A stretch of DNA of 64,000 nt from Pseudomonas sp. 30_B. Lineage in GTDB: Bacteria > Pseudomonadota > Gammaproteobacteria > Pseudomonadales > Pseudomonadaceae. The stretch lies in assembly GCF_017491605.1 (NCBI RefSeq), contig NZ_JAFGYY010000010.1, positions 1 through 64,000 of the forward strand, given 5' to 3'. The position numbers and the translations under genes were made by a program. The notes under the pieces were generated by a model. The model was not told the DNA's origin. It did no database searches and saw nothing but the letters and a program-made list of their open reading frames with translations. This document shows positions 19,566 to 28,883 of the stretch, piece after piece (the first letter of the stretch is position 1; the number at the start of each line of letters is the position of its first letter).

Positions 19566-19650
19566 ACGTTACCTGCTGGGCTCAACGCATCGCCGGGGAT
19601 GCGTTCGATGTGACGGGCGGCCCGGACGCGGCCGCCCCGGTGGGCAGAAC

Positions 19651-19992
19651 TCAGTCCTGCTTGTAGCCGCTCTTGGTGCAGCCCAGGCAGCGAACGAAGG
19701 CGGACTTGCCCGGCTCGACCACCAGCGCCTCGCCGGCTTCCTTGACGTTGCCACCCAGCGCGCTGAACGGCAGGGTCACCACGAACGCCGCGGCGCCCAC
19801 CACGGTCGCGGCGATCAGCAGCGGACGGGCGAAGATCAGGTCACCCATCATGGCGTATGCGGGCGGCGCCTCGACGGTATAGAGCGGATCGCCGCTGGCG
19901 CTGGAAGCCACCACTTCTTCGGCGACGGCCGGCATCGACGACAGCCCGCAGGTCAGAGCCAGGACAACGGCGGTGGTGCGAAACAGGTTCAT
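19651..19992 (-). CDS. Small exported membrane protein of unknown function
   Basis: A 113-residue protein with a signal peptide ([19 protein letters not shown]..., cleavage near AVA-EE) and one hydrophobic segment ([22 protein letters not shown]). A C-terminal CLGC pair follows FVR. I recognise it only as a conserved Pseudomonas-type hypothetical located between the Na/Pi transporter and an acyltransferase on the same strand. The two cysteines spaced CxxC could bind metal or form a disulfide. No function is assigned. Confidence 0.7.
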   Translation of the reverse strand: MNLFRTTAVVLALTCGLSSMPAVAEEVVASSASGDPLYTVEAPPAYAMMGDLIFARPLLIAATVVGAAAFVVTLPFSALGGNVKEAGEALVVEPGKSAFVRCLGCTKSGYKQD

Positions 19993-20075
19993 GGAGAGAA
20001 GTCCTTTTTATGTAGTTGGGCAGGCAGACTGCCATTAACTATAACAGCGCTCCGTGACTTGTCGCGTGACAGCCT

Positions 20076-20654
20076 TCAATCGCCGAAGAATGCATATTCA
20101 GGCTTTTTCGGTACAAACGGCCGGTAGAAATCCAGCATCCGACGCAGATCGGCCGCCTCATCTCCCGTCGGCCAGTACGGCTCGCCGATGACGATGCGCC
20201 GCCCCGGATAGTCCAGCGCGGCCAGGACGATGGGCACGCCCGCACCACGGGCGATATGGTAGAAGCCCATCTTCCAGCGCTCGACCTTCCTGCGCGTGCC
20301 CTCCGGCGAGAGGATCAGCATCATCTCGCGGCTGTCGCGAAAGGCCTGCACCGCCTGGTCCACGGTATTGAGCTTGAGGTGGCGCTGGATCGGAATACCG
20401 CCCCAGCGCCGCATCAGCCCGCCCCAGGGACCGCGGAACAGGGTGTGCTTGCCGAACCAGCGGGCATTCAGGCGCAGCACGAACTTGGCGGCGAGGAACA
20501 GCATGAAGTCCCAGTTGGAGGTGTGGTGGGCGCCGATCACCACGAACTTGTCGAGGGCGGGCAGCGAGCCCTCGATGCGCCAGCCCGCGACGCGCAGCAT
20601 GGCATGGCCGAGCGCCTCGGCCAGCGGATTGCGGGGCAGATAATTACCGGACAT
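20076..20654 (-). CDS. PlsC-type 1-acyl-glycerol-3-phosphate acyltransferase family protein
   Basis: A 192-residue acyltransferase. The catalytic HX4D motif is HTSNWD (His44, Asp49), and the acyl-acceptor motif is SPEGTRRK. It is shorter than PlsC itself and resembles the stand-alone lysophospholipid/glycerophospholipid acyltransferases that remodel membrane lipids. The acceptor cannot be told from sequence. It lies about 80 bp downstream of mutM on the same strand; the spacer contains a GC-rich hairpin. Confidence 0.85.
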   Translation of the reverse strand: MSGNYLPRNPLAEALGHAMLRVAGWRIEGSLPALDKFVVIGAHHTSNWDFMLFLAAKFVLRLNARWFGKHTLFRGPWGGLMRRWGGIPIQRHLKLNTVDQAVQAFRDSREMMLILSPEGTRRKVERWKMGFYHIARGAGVPIVLAALDYPGRRIVIGEPYWPTGDEAADLRRMLDFYRPFVPKKPEYAFFGD

Positions 20655-20736
20655 GAATCACCTGGTGGCCCCCTCGGGAGGGGCCATTGTTGTTATGGAT
20701 TATTTTAGAGCGACAGATTAACGGCGGCAGGAAGGG

Positions 20737-21549
20737 TCAGCGTTGGCAGCGCGGACAGTACACGCTGGCGCGCTGGCCGAGACGGACCTCGCGCAGGGTC
20801 GAGCCGCAGACCTTGCAGAACTCGCCGCCGCGTCCGTAGACGAACAGCTCCTGCTGGAAGTAGCCCGGCTGGCCGTCGCCGCCGACGAAGTCGCGCAGCG
20901 TGGTGCCGCCGCGCTCGATGGCGATCGCCAGGATGCGTTTGATCTCCTGCGCCAACTTCAGGTAGCGGGCACGGGAGAGAGTGCCGGCCTCGCGGCGCGG
21001 GTCGATGCCGGCGGCGAACAGCGCCTCGGTGGCGTAGATGTTGCCCACGCCGACCACTACCGCGTTGTCCATGATGAAGGGTTTCACCGCCATGCTGCGG
21101 CCGCGGGACATCTGGTACAGCCGCTCGCCCTCGAAGGCGTCGGTCAGCGGCTCGGGCCCGAGGTGGCGCAACAGTTCGTGCTCCAGCGGCGTCTGGCTCC
21201 AGAGCAGCGCGCCGAAGCGCCGGGGATCGGTGTAGCGCAGCGCCATGCCCGACTCCAGCTCGATATCCACATGCTCGTGGCGCGCAGCCGGCAGCCCGCA
21301 CTCGACCAGACGCAGGCTGCCCGACATGCCCAGGTGGCTGATCAGCGTGCCGGCCTCGGCGTTGAGCAACAGGTACTTGGCGCGCCGCTCCACCTGCAGG
21401 ATGCGCTGCCCGGACAGGCGCACGTCGAGATCCTCCGGGATCGGCCAGCGCAGGCGGCGTTCACGGACGATCACGCGGCTGACGCGCTGGCCTTCGAGGT
21501 AGGGCGCGATGCCCCGGCGGGTGGTTTCGACTTCGGGTAATTCAGGCAT
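20737..21549 (-). CDS. mutM: Formamidopyrimidine-DNA glycosylase
   Basis: Base-excision repair enzyme that removes 8-oxoguanine and formamidopyrimidines and nicks the abasic site. Its 270 residues match the family. It starts [14 protein letters not shown] (Pro2 nucleophile, Glu3), has the beta-clamp region RRAKYLLL, and ends in the zinc finger CKVC...CPRC with the final QR. All hallmark residues are present. Confidence 0.97.
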   Translation of the reverse strand: MPELPEVETTRRGIAPYLEGQRVSRVIVRERRLRWPIPEDLDVRLSGQRILQVERRAKYLLLNAEAGTLISHLGMSGSLRLVECGLPAARHEHVDIELESGMALRYTDPRRFGALLWSQTPLEHELLRHLGPEPLTDAFEGERLYQMSRGRSMAVKPFIMDNAVVVGVGNIYATEALFAAGIDPRREAGTLSRARYLKLAQEIKRILAIAIERGGTTLRDFVGGDGQPGYFQQELFVYGRGGEFCKVCGSTLREVRLGQRASVYCPRCQR

Positions 21550-21670
21550 GGATCGATACGCAGGAGGATTCTGTAGGAGCGAAGGGATAGCTAGTTATTG
21601 CTCGCGAACATCAAAAAAAGCAAATGCCTTGCAAGAAGGCTGCGCCCACGGTGAGGCGTGTGGAGCTTTT

Positions 21671-21734
21671 GTAGGAGCGGACTCCGTCCGCGATAGCCCG
21701 GCGCAAGAGTATCGCGGACAGAGTCCGCTCCTAC
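21671..21734. repeat. Inverted pair of GTAGGAGCGGACTCCGTCCGCGAT palindromes
   Basis: The unit at 21671-21694 and the inverted, slightly diverged copy ATCGCGGACAGAGTCCGCTCCTAC at 21711-21734 surround a 16-bp spacer. The same class recurs at 30911, 31405 and 41724. A degenerate GTAGGAGCG...GCTCGCGAAC copy lies just before (about 21573-21608). Confidence 0.85.
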
Positions 21735-21750
21735 GGGAGTCTGATGAGTT

Positions 21751-21785
21751 GTAGGGCGTATAACGTTCGACGTTATACGCCCTAC
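21751..21785. repeat. Perfect palindrome GTAGGGCGTATAACG-TTC
   Basis: GTAGGGCGTATAACG...CGTTATACGCCCTAC with only a few unpaired bases in the middle. It sits between mutM and cysQ directly after the preceding palindrome pair and could form a strong hairpin at the 3' end of the cysQ transcript. Confidence 0.8.
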
Positions 21786-21788
21786 GAT

Positions 21789-22607
21789 TCAGTCCAGCGC
21801 CCGCGCCAACTGGATCAGCTCCCCGCGCCATTCCGCGGCCTGCGGCAGGGCGAGGAACGATTCATTGAGCAACGTCTCCCGCGCCTCGTAGGTGAAGGTC
21901 TGGCCATGCAGGTCGAGCACTTCGCCGCCGGCGCCTTCCAGCACCCCCTGGGCCGCTGCCGTATCCCATTGCGAGGTCGGCGCCAGGCGCGGATAGCAGT
22001 CCGCCGAGCCCTCGGCCAGCAGGCAGAACTTCAGCGAACTGCCGATATTGGCCAGTTCCAGATCTCCAAATCGCTCGGCCAGTCCGGCCAGCAGGCGCTC
22101 TTGGGCGGGACTCGAATGGCGTTTGCTGGCCACCACGGTGAATGCCTCGGCCGGGCTGACCCGCACGCTGATCTCCTGCGGCTCGCCACCACGCTCCTCA
22201 CGCCACGCGCCAAGCGCTGCGCCACCGTAGTAGCAACGGCCGCTGGCGGGAACGCCGACGACGCCGAACACCACGCGGCCGCGCTCGATCAACGCCACAT
22301 TGACGGTGAACTCCTCGCTGCCGGCGATGAATTCCTTGGTGCCGTCCAGCGGGTCCACCAGCCACCAGCGGGTCCACTGGGAGCGCTGCTCCAGGGGGAT
22401 GTCGCAGTCCTCCTCCGACAGCACCGGCACCTCCGGCGCCAGCGCGCGCAGGCCGTCGGCTAGCAGGCGGTGGGCGGCCAGGTCGGCGGCGGTTACCGGG
22501 GACTCGTCGGCCTTCTGCTCGACGTCCAGGTCGCTGCGCCAGAACGGCAGGATCACGTCGCCCGCCTTGTGCACCAGGTCGATGACCGCAGGCAGAAAGG
22601 CGTGCAT
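21789..22607 (-). CDS. cysQ: 3'(2'),5'-bisphosphate nucleotidase
   Basis: Converts 3'-phosphoadenosine 5'-phosphate to AMP, clearing a by-product of sulfate assimilation. A 272-residue member of the lithium-sensitive inositol-monophosphatase fold. Metal-binding motifs are VLSEEDCDIP and VDPLDGTKEFI. The C-terminal SQWDTAAAQGVLEGAGG is the second family signature. ATG 22607 overlaps the nudE TGA (TGATG). A GTG three bases upstream has a slightly better distance from GGGGAG and is an alternative start. Co-transcribed with nudE. Confidence 0.93.
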   Translation of the reverse strand: MHAFLPAVIDLVHKAGDVILPFWRSDLDVEQKADESPVTAADLAAHRLLADGLRALAPEVPVLSEEDCDIPLEQRSQWTRWWLVDPLDGTKEFIAGSEEFTVNVALIERGRVVFGVVGVPASGRCYYGGAALGAWREERGGEPQEISVRVSPAEAFTVVASKRHSSPAQERLLAGLAERFGDLELANIGSSLKFCLLAEGSADCYPRLAPTSQWDTAAAQGVLEGAGGEVLDLHGQTFTYEARETLLNESFLALPQAAEWRGELIQLARALD

Positions 22608-23173
22608 CACGGCTGGTACTCCCCTCGTTGGGTCAGCAGGTCGCGCACCAGATAGAGCGCGGCCAGAGCGCGTCCTTCGCTGAACTGGGCATGCTGGGCG
22701 AGGCTGGAGAGCTCGCGCAGGCTGATCTTGTCCACCCGCATCGGCTCCGGCTCGTCGCCGGGCAGGGTCTCGGGGTAGAGATTGCGCGCCAGCACCACCT
22801 GGATGCGCTGGCTCATGTAGCCAGGCGACAGCGACAGCTCGGTGATGTATTCGAGCTCGCCGGCGCCGTAGCCCGCCTCCTCCTTGAGCTCGCGGTCGGC
22901 CGCGGCGAGGATGTCCTCGCCCGGCTCCACCAGCCCCTTGGGCAGCGACAGCTGGTACTCGTCGACCCCGGCGCAGTATTCCTCGACCAGGACCACGTGC
23001 TCGGCGTCGAGCATCGCGACCACCATCACCGCGCCATAGCCCTGCCCCTTGCCCACCAGGCGTTCATAGGTGCGCTCCACGCCATTGGAGAAGCGCAATT
23101 GCAGCTCCTCGACGGCAAACAGTCGGCTTTTGGCGACGATCTCGCGGGCGAGCACCGTGGGTTTCTGACGCAT
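22607..23173 (-). CDS. nudE: ADP compounds hydrolase NudE
   Basis: Nudix hydrolase of 188 residues acting on ADP-ribose, NADH and Ap3A-type compounds. The Nudix box is GLVEPGEDILAAADRELKEE followed by AG, matching GX5EX7REUXEEXGU. The gene pair nudE-cysQ is conserved in gammaproteobacteria, which supports the NudE assignment over other ADP-ribose pyrophosphatases. It is divergent from the HAD nucleotidase gene (125-bp gap). Confidence 0.92.
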   Translation of the reverse strand: MRQKPTVLAREIVAKSRLFAVEELQLRFSNGVERTYERLVGKGQGYGAVMVVAMLDAEHVVLVEEYCAGVDEYQLSLPKGLVEPGEDILAAADRELKEEAGYGAGELEYITELSLSPGYMSQRIQVVLARNLYPETLPGDEPEPMRVDKISLRELSSLAQHAQFSEGRALAALYLVRDLLTQRGEYQP

Positions 23174-23298
23174 GGGGCGACTCCTGGGGGTGGCCGGGTC
23201 GGCTATGATAACCCGCCTTTTCCGATTGTCCGTGTCGGATGTTGCGCGGCGCCTGCCGATCCGCTGCGCAATTACGACACCCTGTTACCGAGCCCACC

Positions 23299-23961
23299 AT
23301 GCCAAGCCTGCCCTGGTCAGCCATCGATACCGTCCTGCTCGACATGGACGGCACCCTGCTCGACCTGCACTTCGACAATCATTTCTGGCTCGAGCACCTA
23401 CCCAGGCGCTACGCCGAACACCACGGCATCAGCCGTGAGCAGGCCGACGCCGAACTGCTGCCACTGTTCCGCGACCACGCCGGACAGCTCAACTGGTACT
23501 GCCTGGATTTCTGGACCCGCGAGCTGAAGCTGTCGGTCCGCGACCTCAAGCGCGAAGTCGCCCATCTGATCGCCCTGCGTCCGGACGCCGACCTGTTCCT
23601 CGCCGCCCTGCGCCTGCACGACAAGCGCGCGGTGCTGATCACCAACGCCCACCGCGATTCGCTGTCGCTGAAGCTGGAGCGGGTCGAGCTCGAACCCTGG
23701 TTCGACCGCCTGATCAGCTCCCACGACTACGGCTACCCCAAGGAAGACCCGCAATTCTGGCAAGCGCTGCAGGCCGATATCGGTTTCGACCCGGCGCGCA
23801 GCCTGTTCATCGACGACAGCCTGCCGATCCTGCGCGCGGCGCGGCAGTTCGGCGTCGGCCACCTGCTGGCGGTGCGTCAGCCCGACAGCCGTGGCGCGCT
23901 CAAGGACACCGAGGAATTCGCCGCCCAGGACAGCTACCGGACGCTGATCGAGGGGCTCTGA
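23299..23961 (+). CDS. yrfG: GMP/IMP nucleotidase YrfG-like (HAD hydrolase)
   Basis: A 220-residue HAD-superfamily phosphatase. Motif I is LLDMDGTLLDL (nucleophile Asp, DxD), motif II LITNAH, and motif III/IV the LISSHDYGYPKEDPQFW and LFIDDSLPIL regions. The adjacency to nudE is the classic nudE-yrfG arrangement, pointing to the YrfG purine nucleotidase. ATG 23299 gives a natural start (MPSLPWSAID); the frame is open further upstream but lacks support. Confidence 0.88.
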   Translation: MPSLPWSAIDTVLLDMDGTLLDLHFDNHFWLEHLPRRYAEHHGISREQADAELLPLFRDHAGQLNWYCLDFWTRELKLSVRDLKREVAHLIALRPDADLFLAALRLHDKRAVLITNAHRDSLSLKLERVELEPWFDRLISSHDYGYPKEDPQFWQALQADIGFDPARSLFIDDSLPILRAARQFGVGHLLAVRQPDSRGALKDTEEFAAQDSYRTLIEGL

Positions 23962-23983
23962 TTCCCGCTCGCCGGAAATGAAA

Positions 23984-24009
23984 GAGCCCGGCACTGGGCC
24001 GGGCTCCTT
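23984..24009. terminator. Bidirectional terminator between yrfG and kbp
   Basis: GAGCCCGGC (23984-23992) and GCCGGGCTC (23998-24006) form a 9-bp stem with a five-base loop. It is flanked by AAA on the left and CTTT on the right, so it can work for both convergent genes. Confidence 0.8.
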
Positions 24010-24013
24010 TACG

Positions 24014-24451
24014 CTACGCCGGAATCCGCAGCACTTGGCCGGGATAGATCTTGTCCGGGTGACTGAGCATCGGCTTGTTCGCCTCGAAGATCTTCATGTA
24101 GGCATTGGCATTGCCGTACTCGGCTTTGGCGATGGCGCTCAGGGTGTCGCCCTTCTTCACCGTGACAAAGCGCGCTTCCGGTGCGGGAGCCGCGACGGTG
24201 ATGTGATCCTCGACACCGGAGACGCCAGCGACGTTGCCCAGGGTGAGCAGGATCTTTTCCTTCTCTTCCTGGCTGGCCACCTCGCCGGTGGCGATCACCT
24301 TGTCGCCCTCGACGCTGACCTGGATGGCCGGGTTGCCCAGGCCGACCTTGGCGATGTGCTCCTTGAGCGATTCGGCAGCCTGTGCCTCCTGGCCCACAAT
24401 GCTTTCCCAGAGTTTCTCACCGGCTTCCTTCACGAACGCAAAAATGCCCAT
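24014..24451 (-). CDS. kbp: BON-LysM potassium-binding protein Kbp (YgaU)
   Basis: A 145-residue cytoplasmic protein. An N-terminal helix (MGIFAFVKEAGEKLWESIVGQ) is followed by a BON domain at about residues 25-90 (VSVEGDKVIATGEVASQEEK). The LysM domain occupies the last ~50 residues (FVTVKKGDTLSAIAKAEYGN ... YPGQVLRIP). This domain order and length match E. coli Kbp/YgaU, a K+-binding protein linked to growth at high potassium. The start at 24451 is the family start; a much longer open frame upstream is antisense to a lysR gene. Confidence 0.93.
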   Translation of the reverse strand: MGIFAFVKEAGEKLWESIVGQEAQAAESLKEHIAKVGLGNPAIQVSVEGDKVIATGEVASQEEKEKILLTLGNVAGVSGVEDHITVAAPAPEARFVTVKKGDTLSAIAKAEYGNANAYMKIFEANKPMLSHPDKIYPGQVLRIPA

Positions 24452-24601
24452 ATCCAACCTCCCTACGGTTACAGTGACAGGCGGCCGGCATTGGGCGGAC
24501 CGCGAGGGGTTGGAGTCTAGTCGGCAAGATCGACAGCGCCCGCCGGATTCTTCCCAGCCCGCCTTCATCCGACAGACGCCGCTTTCCGGAGCCATCCCCC
24601 G

Positions 24602-25498
24602 ATGGACATCAAACAGCTCAAGTTCCTCTGTGCCCTCGACGAGACGCGACACTTCGGCCAGGCAGCAGTACGCTGCCATGTCACCCAGCCGACCCTGTCG
24701 ATGCGCCTGCGCAATCTGGAGGAAGAGCTGGGCCTGGAACTGGTGCGGCGCGGGCAGCGCTTCGAAGGCTTCACCGAAGCCGGCGAGCGCGTGCTGGCCT
24801 GGGCGCGCAGCCTGCTGGCCGCCCACGATGGCCTGTATGCCGAGGCTGCCGCCTGCCGTGGCCAACTGGTCGGCACGCTGCGCCTGGGGCTGGTGCCGCT
24901 GGCGGGCTTCGACCCCATGCGGCTGATCGAACTGTTCGCCCAGCGCCACCCGGAACTGCGCTTCCAGCTCTACGCACTGAGCTCGGAGAACATCCTCGAA
25001 GGCCTCGCCCGCAACCAGTTGGACCTCGGCCTGTCCTACCTCGACCGCCTGGACCGCGAGCACTTCGAAGGGCTGGAGCTGGCCAGCACGCGCATGGGCC
25101 TGCTGCACGATTGCCGGCACTTCCAGTTCGACAGTCCGAGCCTCGCCTGGGAGGCACTGGCGGACCTGCCCCTGGGCCTGCTCGCCACCGGCATGCACTT
25201 TCGCCAGTCCATCGACCACGGCTTCCGCAGCCGTGGCCTGACACCCCAGCCACGCCTGGAAACCGACGCCGTGCACCAGTTGCTGCAAGCCGTGGAGCGT
25301 GGCCTGTGCTGCGCGATCATGCCGCTGGGCAGCGGGCTGGACGCCCAGGGCGAGCACTTCACTCTCACTCCGATAGAGGACGCCCGCACCCTCTCCCCGC
25401 TGGGCTTGATCATTCGCCGGGGCGAGCCGCGCTCGGCGTTGGCCGAGGCCTGTTTCCACGAAGCGGCTACCTTGCTGGACGGTTCTCCGGGCGAGTGA
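24602..25498 (+). CDS. LysR family transcriptional regulator
   Basis: A 298-residue regulator. The N-terminal winged helix-turn-helix is FGQAAVRCHVTQPTLSMRLRNLEEELGLEL, and the C-terminal domain is periplasmic-binding-like (LRLGLVPLAGFDPM...). It lies about 100 bp upstream of fdhD on the same strand, so it could regulate fdhD and the oxidoreductase gene, though LysR genes more often control divergent neighbours. The effector is unknown; CynR-like annotation would be a guess. Confidence 0.88.
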   Translation: MDIKQLKFLCALDETRHFGQAAVRCHVTQPTLSMRLRNLEEELGLELVRRGQRFEGFTEAGERVLAWARSLLAAHDGLYAEAAACRGQLVGTLRLGLVPLAGFDPMRLIELFAQRHPELRFQLYALSSENILEGLARNQLDLGLSYLDRLDREHFEGLELASTRMGLLHDCRHFQFDSPSLAWEALADLPLGLLATGMHFRQSIDHGFRSRGLTPQPRLETDAVHQLLQAVERGLCCAIMPLGSGLDAQGEHFTLTPIEDARTLSPLGLIIRRGEPRSALAEACFHEAATLLDGSPGE

Positions 25499-25596
25499 TA
25501 GACGGCGTCGATCACGGTATCGAAACTACCCATTAGACGCCCCCGACGGAACGGCCTAGTCTGGCGCTATTATTAGAGAACCATAGGGCTCAGCCC

Positions 25597-26433
25597 ATGC
25601 CTTGCTTGATCGCCCACCCGGCCGCCGCCGAGGACCGGGCTCCCGACACGTCCGCCGAAGGCTATGCCTACGCCGAACTCACCCCGGAGAACGACACCGG
25701 CAGCGCCCCGCTGGCCGACGAAATCGCCCTCGCCATTGCCTACAACGGCCTCAGCCAGGCCGTGATGATGGTTTCGCCGAACGACCTGGAAGACTTCGTT
25801 CACGGCTTCAGCCTCGGCGCTGGCTTCATCGAGTCCATCGACGACATCTATGACATCCGCCTGACTCCCCATGGCGATGCCATTGCCGCCGAGGTGCAGG
25901 TGAGCAGCCGCGCCTTCTGGGCACTCAAGGAGCAACGCCGGCAACTGGCCGGCAATACCGGCTGCGGCCTGTGCGGCGTCGAGGCGCTGGACCAGGCGCT
26001 GCCGAAGCTGCCGGTGCTGCCGTCCGCCCCGCTGCCGCCCGCCGCACACCTCGACGGCCTGCGCGAGCGGGTAAACGCTGCCCAGGAAATCGCCCGGCGC
26101 AGCGGCGCCGTGCACGCCGCGCTGTTCGTCGATGGCAGCGGCGAGATCCGCCTGTGCCGCGAGGACATCGGCCGCCACAACGCCCTCGACAAGCTGATCG
26201 GCGCCCTCAAGCGCCAGCGCCTGGACGCGCGCGATGGCTTTGCCGTGGTCACCAGCCGCTGCAGCCTGGAGCTGATCCACAAGGCGGTGCGCGCGGGGCT
26301 CTCCACCCTGGTCAGCCTCTCCGCGCCCACAGCCCTTACCGTGCAGTGGGCCCGCCGGCACAACCTGAACCTGATCCACCTGCCCCACCGCAACGCCCCC
26401 CGGGTCTACAGCCCGGCGCCGAAAGCCGTCTAA
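25597..26433 (+). CDS. fdhD: Formate dehydrogenase accessory sulfurtransferase FdhD
   Basis: Transfers sulfur from IscS to the bis-MGD molybdenum cofactor, which is needed to activate formate-dehydrogenase-like enzymes. It has 278 residues. The catalytic pair is in TGCGLCGVEA (Cys123, Cys126), and the GTP/cofactor-binding end is represented by FVVTSRCSLELIHKA-type sequence (here FAVVTSRCSLELI). It is placed 13 bp before the molybdopterin oxidoreductase gene, which is clearly its client. Confidence 0.93.
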   Translation: MPCLIAHPAAAEDRAPDTSAEGYAYAELTPENDTGSAPLADEIALAIAYNGLSQAVMMVSPNDLEDFVHGFSLGAGFIESIDDIYDIRLTPHGDAIAAEVQVSSRAFWALKEQRRQLAGNTGCGLCGVEALDQALPKLPVLPSAPLPPAAHLDGLRERVNAAQEIARRSGAVHAALFVDGSGEIRLCREDIGRHNALDKLIGALKRQRLDARDGFAVVTSRCSLELIHKAVRAGLSTLVSLSAPTALTVQWARRHNLNLIHLPHRNAPRVYSPAPKAV

Positions 26434-26446
26434 CGAAAGAGTCTTC

Positions 26447-28768
26447 ATGAGCCTGCAACACGAAAAACCCCGCTACCAGCCCTACACGGGCCCGGCCGCC
26501 GGCTGGGGCGCGCTGATCAGCGTCACGCGCTTCTGGCTGGACAGCAAGCAGCCCTTCAAGAACCTGCGCGCCCTGCTCAAGACCAACCAGAACGGCGGCT
26601 TCGACTGCCCCGGCTGCGCCTGGGGCGACTCCCCCGAGGACGGCCGGGTGAAGTTCTGCGAGAACGGCGCCAAGGCGGTGAACTGGGAAGCCACCAAGCG
26701 CCGGGTGGACGCCGCCTTCTTCGCCCGCCACAGCGTCAGCGCGCTGCGCGAGCAGAGCGACTACTGGCTCGAATACCAGGGCCGCCTGACCGAGCCGATG
26801 CGCTACGACCGGGCCACCGACCGCTACCTGCCGATCGCCTGGGACGATGCCTTCGCCCTCATCGCCCGGCACCTGAATGCGCTGCAAAGCCCCGACCAGG
26901 CCGAGTTCTACACCTCGGGCCGGGCCAGCAACGAAGCCGCCTTCCTTTACCAGTTGTTCGTCCGCGCCTTCGGCACCAACAACTTCCCCGACTGCTCGAA
27001 CATGTGCCACGAGGCCAGCGGCGTGGCCCTCGGGGCGAGCGTCGGCGTCGGCAAGGGCACCGTGACCTTCGACGATTTCGAGCACGCCGACGCGATCTTC
27101 GTGTTCGGCCAGAACCCCGGCACCAACCATCCGCGCATGCTCGAACCACTGCGCGAGGCGGTGCAGCGCGGCGCCCAGGTGGTCGCCTTCAACCCGCTCA
27201 AGGAGCGCGGCCTGGAGCGTTTCCAGCATCCGCAGAACGCGCTGGAGATGCTCACCAACGGTTCCGAGCCGCTGAACACCGCGTTCTTCCGCCCGGCGCT
27301 GGGTGGCGACATGGCGGCCGTGCGCGGCATCGCCAAGTTCCTCCTGCAATGGGAACGCGAGGCCCAGGCCAAGGGCGAGCCGGCGGTGTTCGACCATGCC
27401 TTCATCGCCGAGCACACCCAGGGCGTCGAGGCCTACCTGGCCACGGTGGATGACACCCCCTGGGACCACATCGTCCAGCAGTCGGGCCTCAGCCTCGACG
27501 AGATCGAGCAGGCCGCGATCATGTACCGCCGCGCCGAACGCGTGATCGTCTGCTGGGCCATGGGCCTGACTCAGCACCACCACTCGGTGCCGACCCTCCA
27601 GGAACTGGTCAGCCTGCAACTGCTGCGCGGCAACGTCGGCCGCCCCGGCGCCGGCCTGTGCCCGGTACGCGGCCACAGCAACGTGCAGGGCGACCGCACC
27701 ATGGGCATCAACGACCGCCCGCCCGCGGCGCTGCTCGACGCCCTCGAAGGCCGTTTCGGCTTCAAGGTGCCGCGCGCGCACGGCCACAACACGATCGAGG
27801 CGATCGAGGCGATGCTCAAGGGCGAGGCGAAAGTCTTCATCGGCCTGGGCGGCAACTTCGCCCAGGCCACCCCGGACAGCGCACGCACCCACAGTGCCCT
27901 GCAACGCTGCGCACTGACCGTGCAGATCAGCACCAAGCTCAACCGCAGCCACCTCACCGTAGGCGGTGACGCGCTGATCCTCCCGTGCCTGGGCCGCACC
28001 GACATCGACCGCCAGGCAGAGGGTCCGCAGGCGGTGACCGTGGAAGACTCCTTCAGCATGATCCACGCCTCCTTTGGCCAGCTGGAGCCGTCCTCAAAGC
28101 AGATGCGCTCGGAGCCCGCGATCATTGCCGGCATCGCCAAGGCCACCCTGGGCAACCATCCGGTGGACTGGGATGCGCTGATCGCCCATTACGACCGCAT
28201 CCGCGACCTGATCGCCGACACCATCCCCGGCTTCACCGACTTCAACCGCCGCGTGGCGCATCCGGGCGGTTTCCACCTGGGCAACGCTGCCGCCGAGCGG
28301 CGCTGGAACACCGCCAGCGGCAAGGCCAACTTCCACAGCGACCCGCTGCCGGCGGACCTGGTCCACGAGAAGGTCCGCAAGACCGGCCAGGAGCCGCACC
28401 TGATCCTGCAGACGCTGCGCTCCCACGACCAGTACAACACCACCATCTATGGCCTTGACGACCGCTACCGCGGCGTGCGCGGCCAGCGCGAAGTGGTGTT
28501 CGCCAACGAAGCGGACATCCGCCGTCTGGGCTTCGAGCCAGGTGAGAAGGTGGACATGGTGTCGCTCTGGGCGGACGGCGTGGAACGCCGGGTCAGCGGC
28601 TTCACCCTGCTGGCCTACGACATCCCCGCGGGCCAGGCGGCGGCCTACTACCCGGAGACCAACCCGCTGGTGCCGCTGGAAAGCCACGGCGTGGGCAGCT
28701 ACACCCCGACCTCCAAGTTCGTCGCCATCCGCTTCGAGAAGGCGCGGCCGAGCCTGCGGATCCTGTGA
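26447..28768 (+). CDS. FdhF/YdeP-type molybdopterin oxidoreductase alpha subunit
   Basis: A 773-residue bis-MGD oxidoreductase of the CO dehydrogenase/FdhF-like YdeP family. The N-terminal Cys cluster is FDCPGCAWGD...KFCENG (Cys54, Cys57, Cys71), fewer cysteines than in respiratory formate dehydrogenases. The MGD-binding regions include SNMCHEASG, FVFGQNPGTNHPRML and the C-terminal LQTLRSHDQYNTTIYG. There is no Tat signal, so it is cytoplasmic. No NAD- or quinone-linked partner is encoded nearby. YdeP has been linked to acid resistance in E. coli; the substrate of this group is not settled. Confidence 0.87.
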   Translation: MSLQHEKPRYQPYTGPAAGWGALISVTRFWLDSKQPFKNLRALLKTNQNGGFDCPGCAWGDSPEDGRVKFCENGAKAVNWEATKRRVDAAFFARHSVSALREQSDYWLEYQGRLTEPMRYDRATDRYLPIAWDDAFALIARHLNALQSPDQAEFYTSGRASNEAAFLYQLFVRAFGTNNFPDCSNMCHEASGVALGASVGVGKGTVTFDDFEHADAIFVFGQNPGTNHPRMLEPLREAVQRGAQVVAFNPLKERGLERFQHPQNALEMLTNGSEPLNTAFFRPALGGDMAAVRGIAKFLLQWEREAQAKGEPAVFDHAFIAEHTQGVEAYLATVDDTPWDHIVQQSGLSLDEIEQAAIMYRRAERVIVCWAMGLTQHHHSVPTLQELVSLQLLRGNVGRPGAGLCPVRGHSNVQGDRTMGINDRPPAALLDALEGRFGFKVPRAHGHNTIEAIEAMLKGEAKVFIGLGGNFAQATPDSARTHSALQRCALTVQISTKLNRSHLTVGGDALILPCLGRTDIDRQAEGPQAVTVEDSFSMIHASFGQLEPSSKQMRSEPAIIAGIAKATLGNHPVDWDALIAHYDRIRDLIADTIPGFTDFNRRVAHPGGFHLGNAAAERRWNTASGKANFHSDPLPADLVHEKVRKTGQEPHLILQTLRSHDQYNTTIYGLDDRYRGVRGQREVVFANEADIRRLGFEPGEKVDMVSLWADGVERRVSGFTLLAYDIPAGQAAAYYPETNPLVPLESHGVGSYTPTSKFVAIRFEKARPSLRIL

Positions 28769-28814
28769 TCGTCCGTCATCCCGGGAATGCCTGGGGTGAC
28801 GGGCTCTTGATCTT

Positions 28815-28883
28815 GTAGGAGCGAGCTTGCTCGCGAACCTCCCAACCCTGATGTGGCCGGGAAACTCTGTTCGCGAGCAAGGA
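28815..28883. repeat. REP-like pair, second half degenerate
   Basis: GTAGGAGCGAGCTTGCTCGC (28815-28834, plus GAAC) is intact. The inverted partner begins GTTCGCGAGCAAG (28869) and then decays. The spacer (CTCCCAACCCTGATG...) resembles the spacer at 10397-10426, so the whole pair, not only the palindromes, is the repeated unit. Confidence 0.75.

Noticed and set aside
20655..20736. Terminator between mutM and the acyltransferase
   Set aside because: A GC-rich stem (TGGCCCC...GGGGCCA) is present, but there is no T-tract after it on the transcribed strand.
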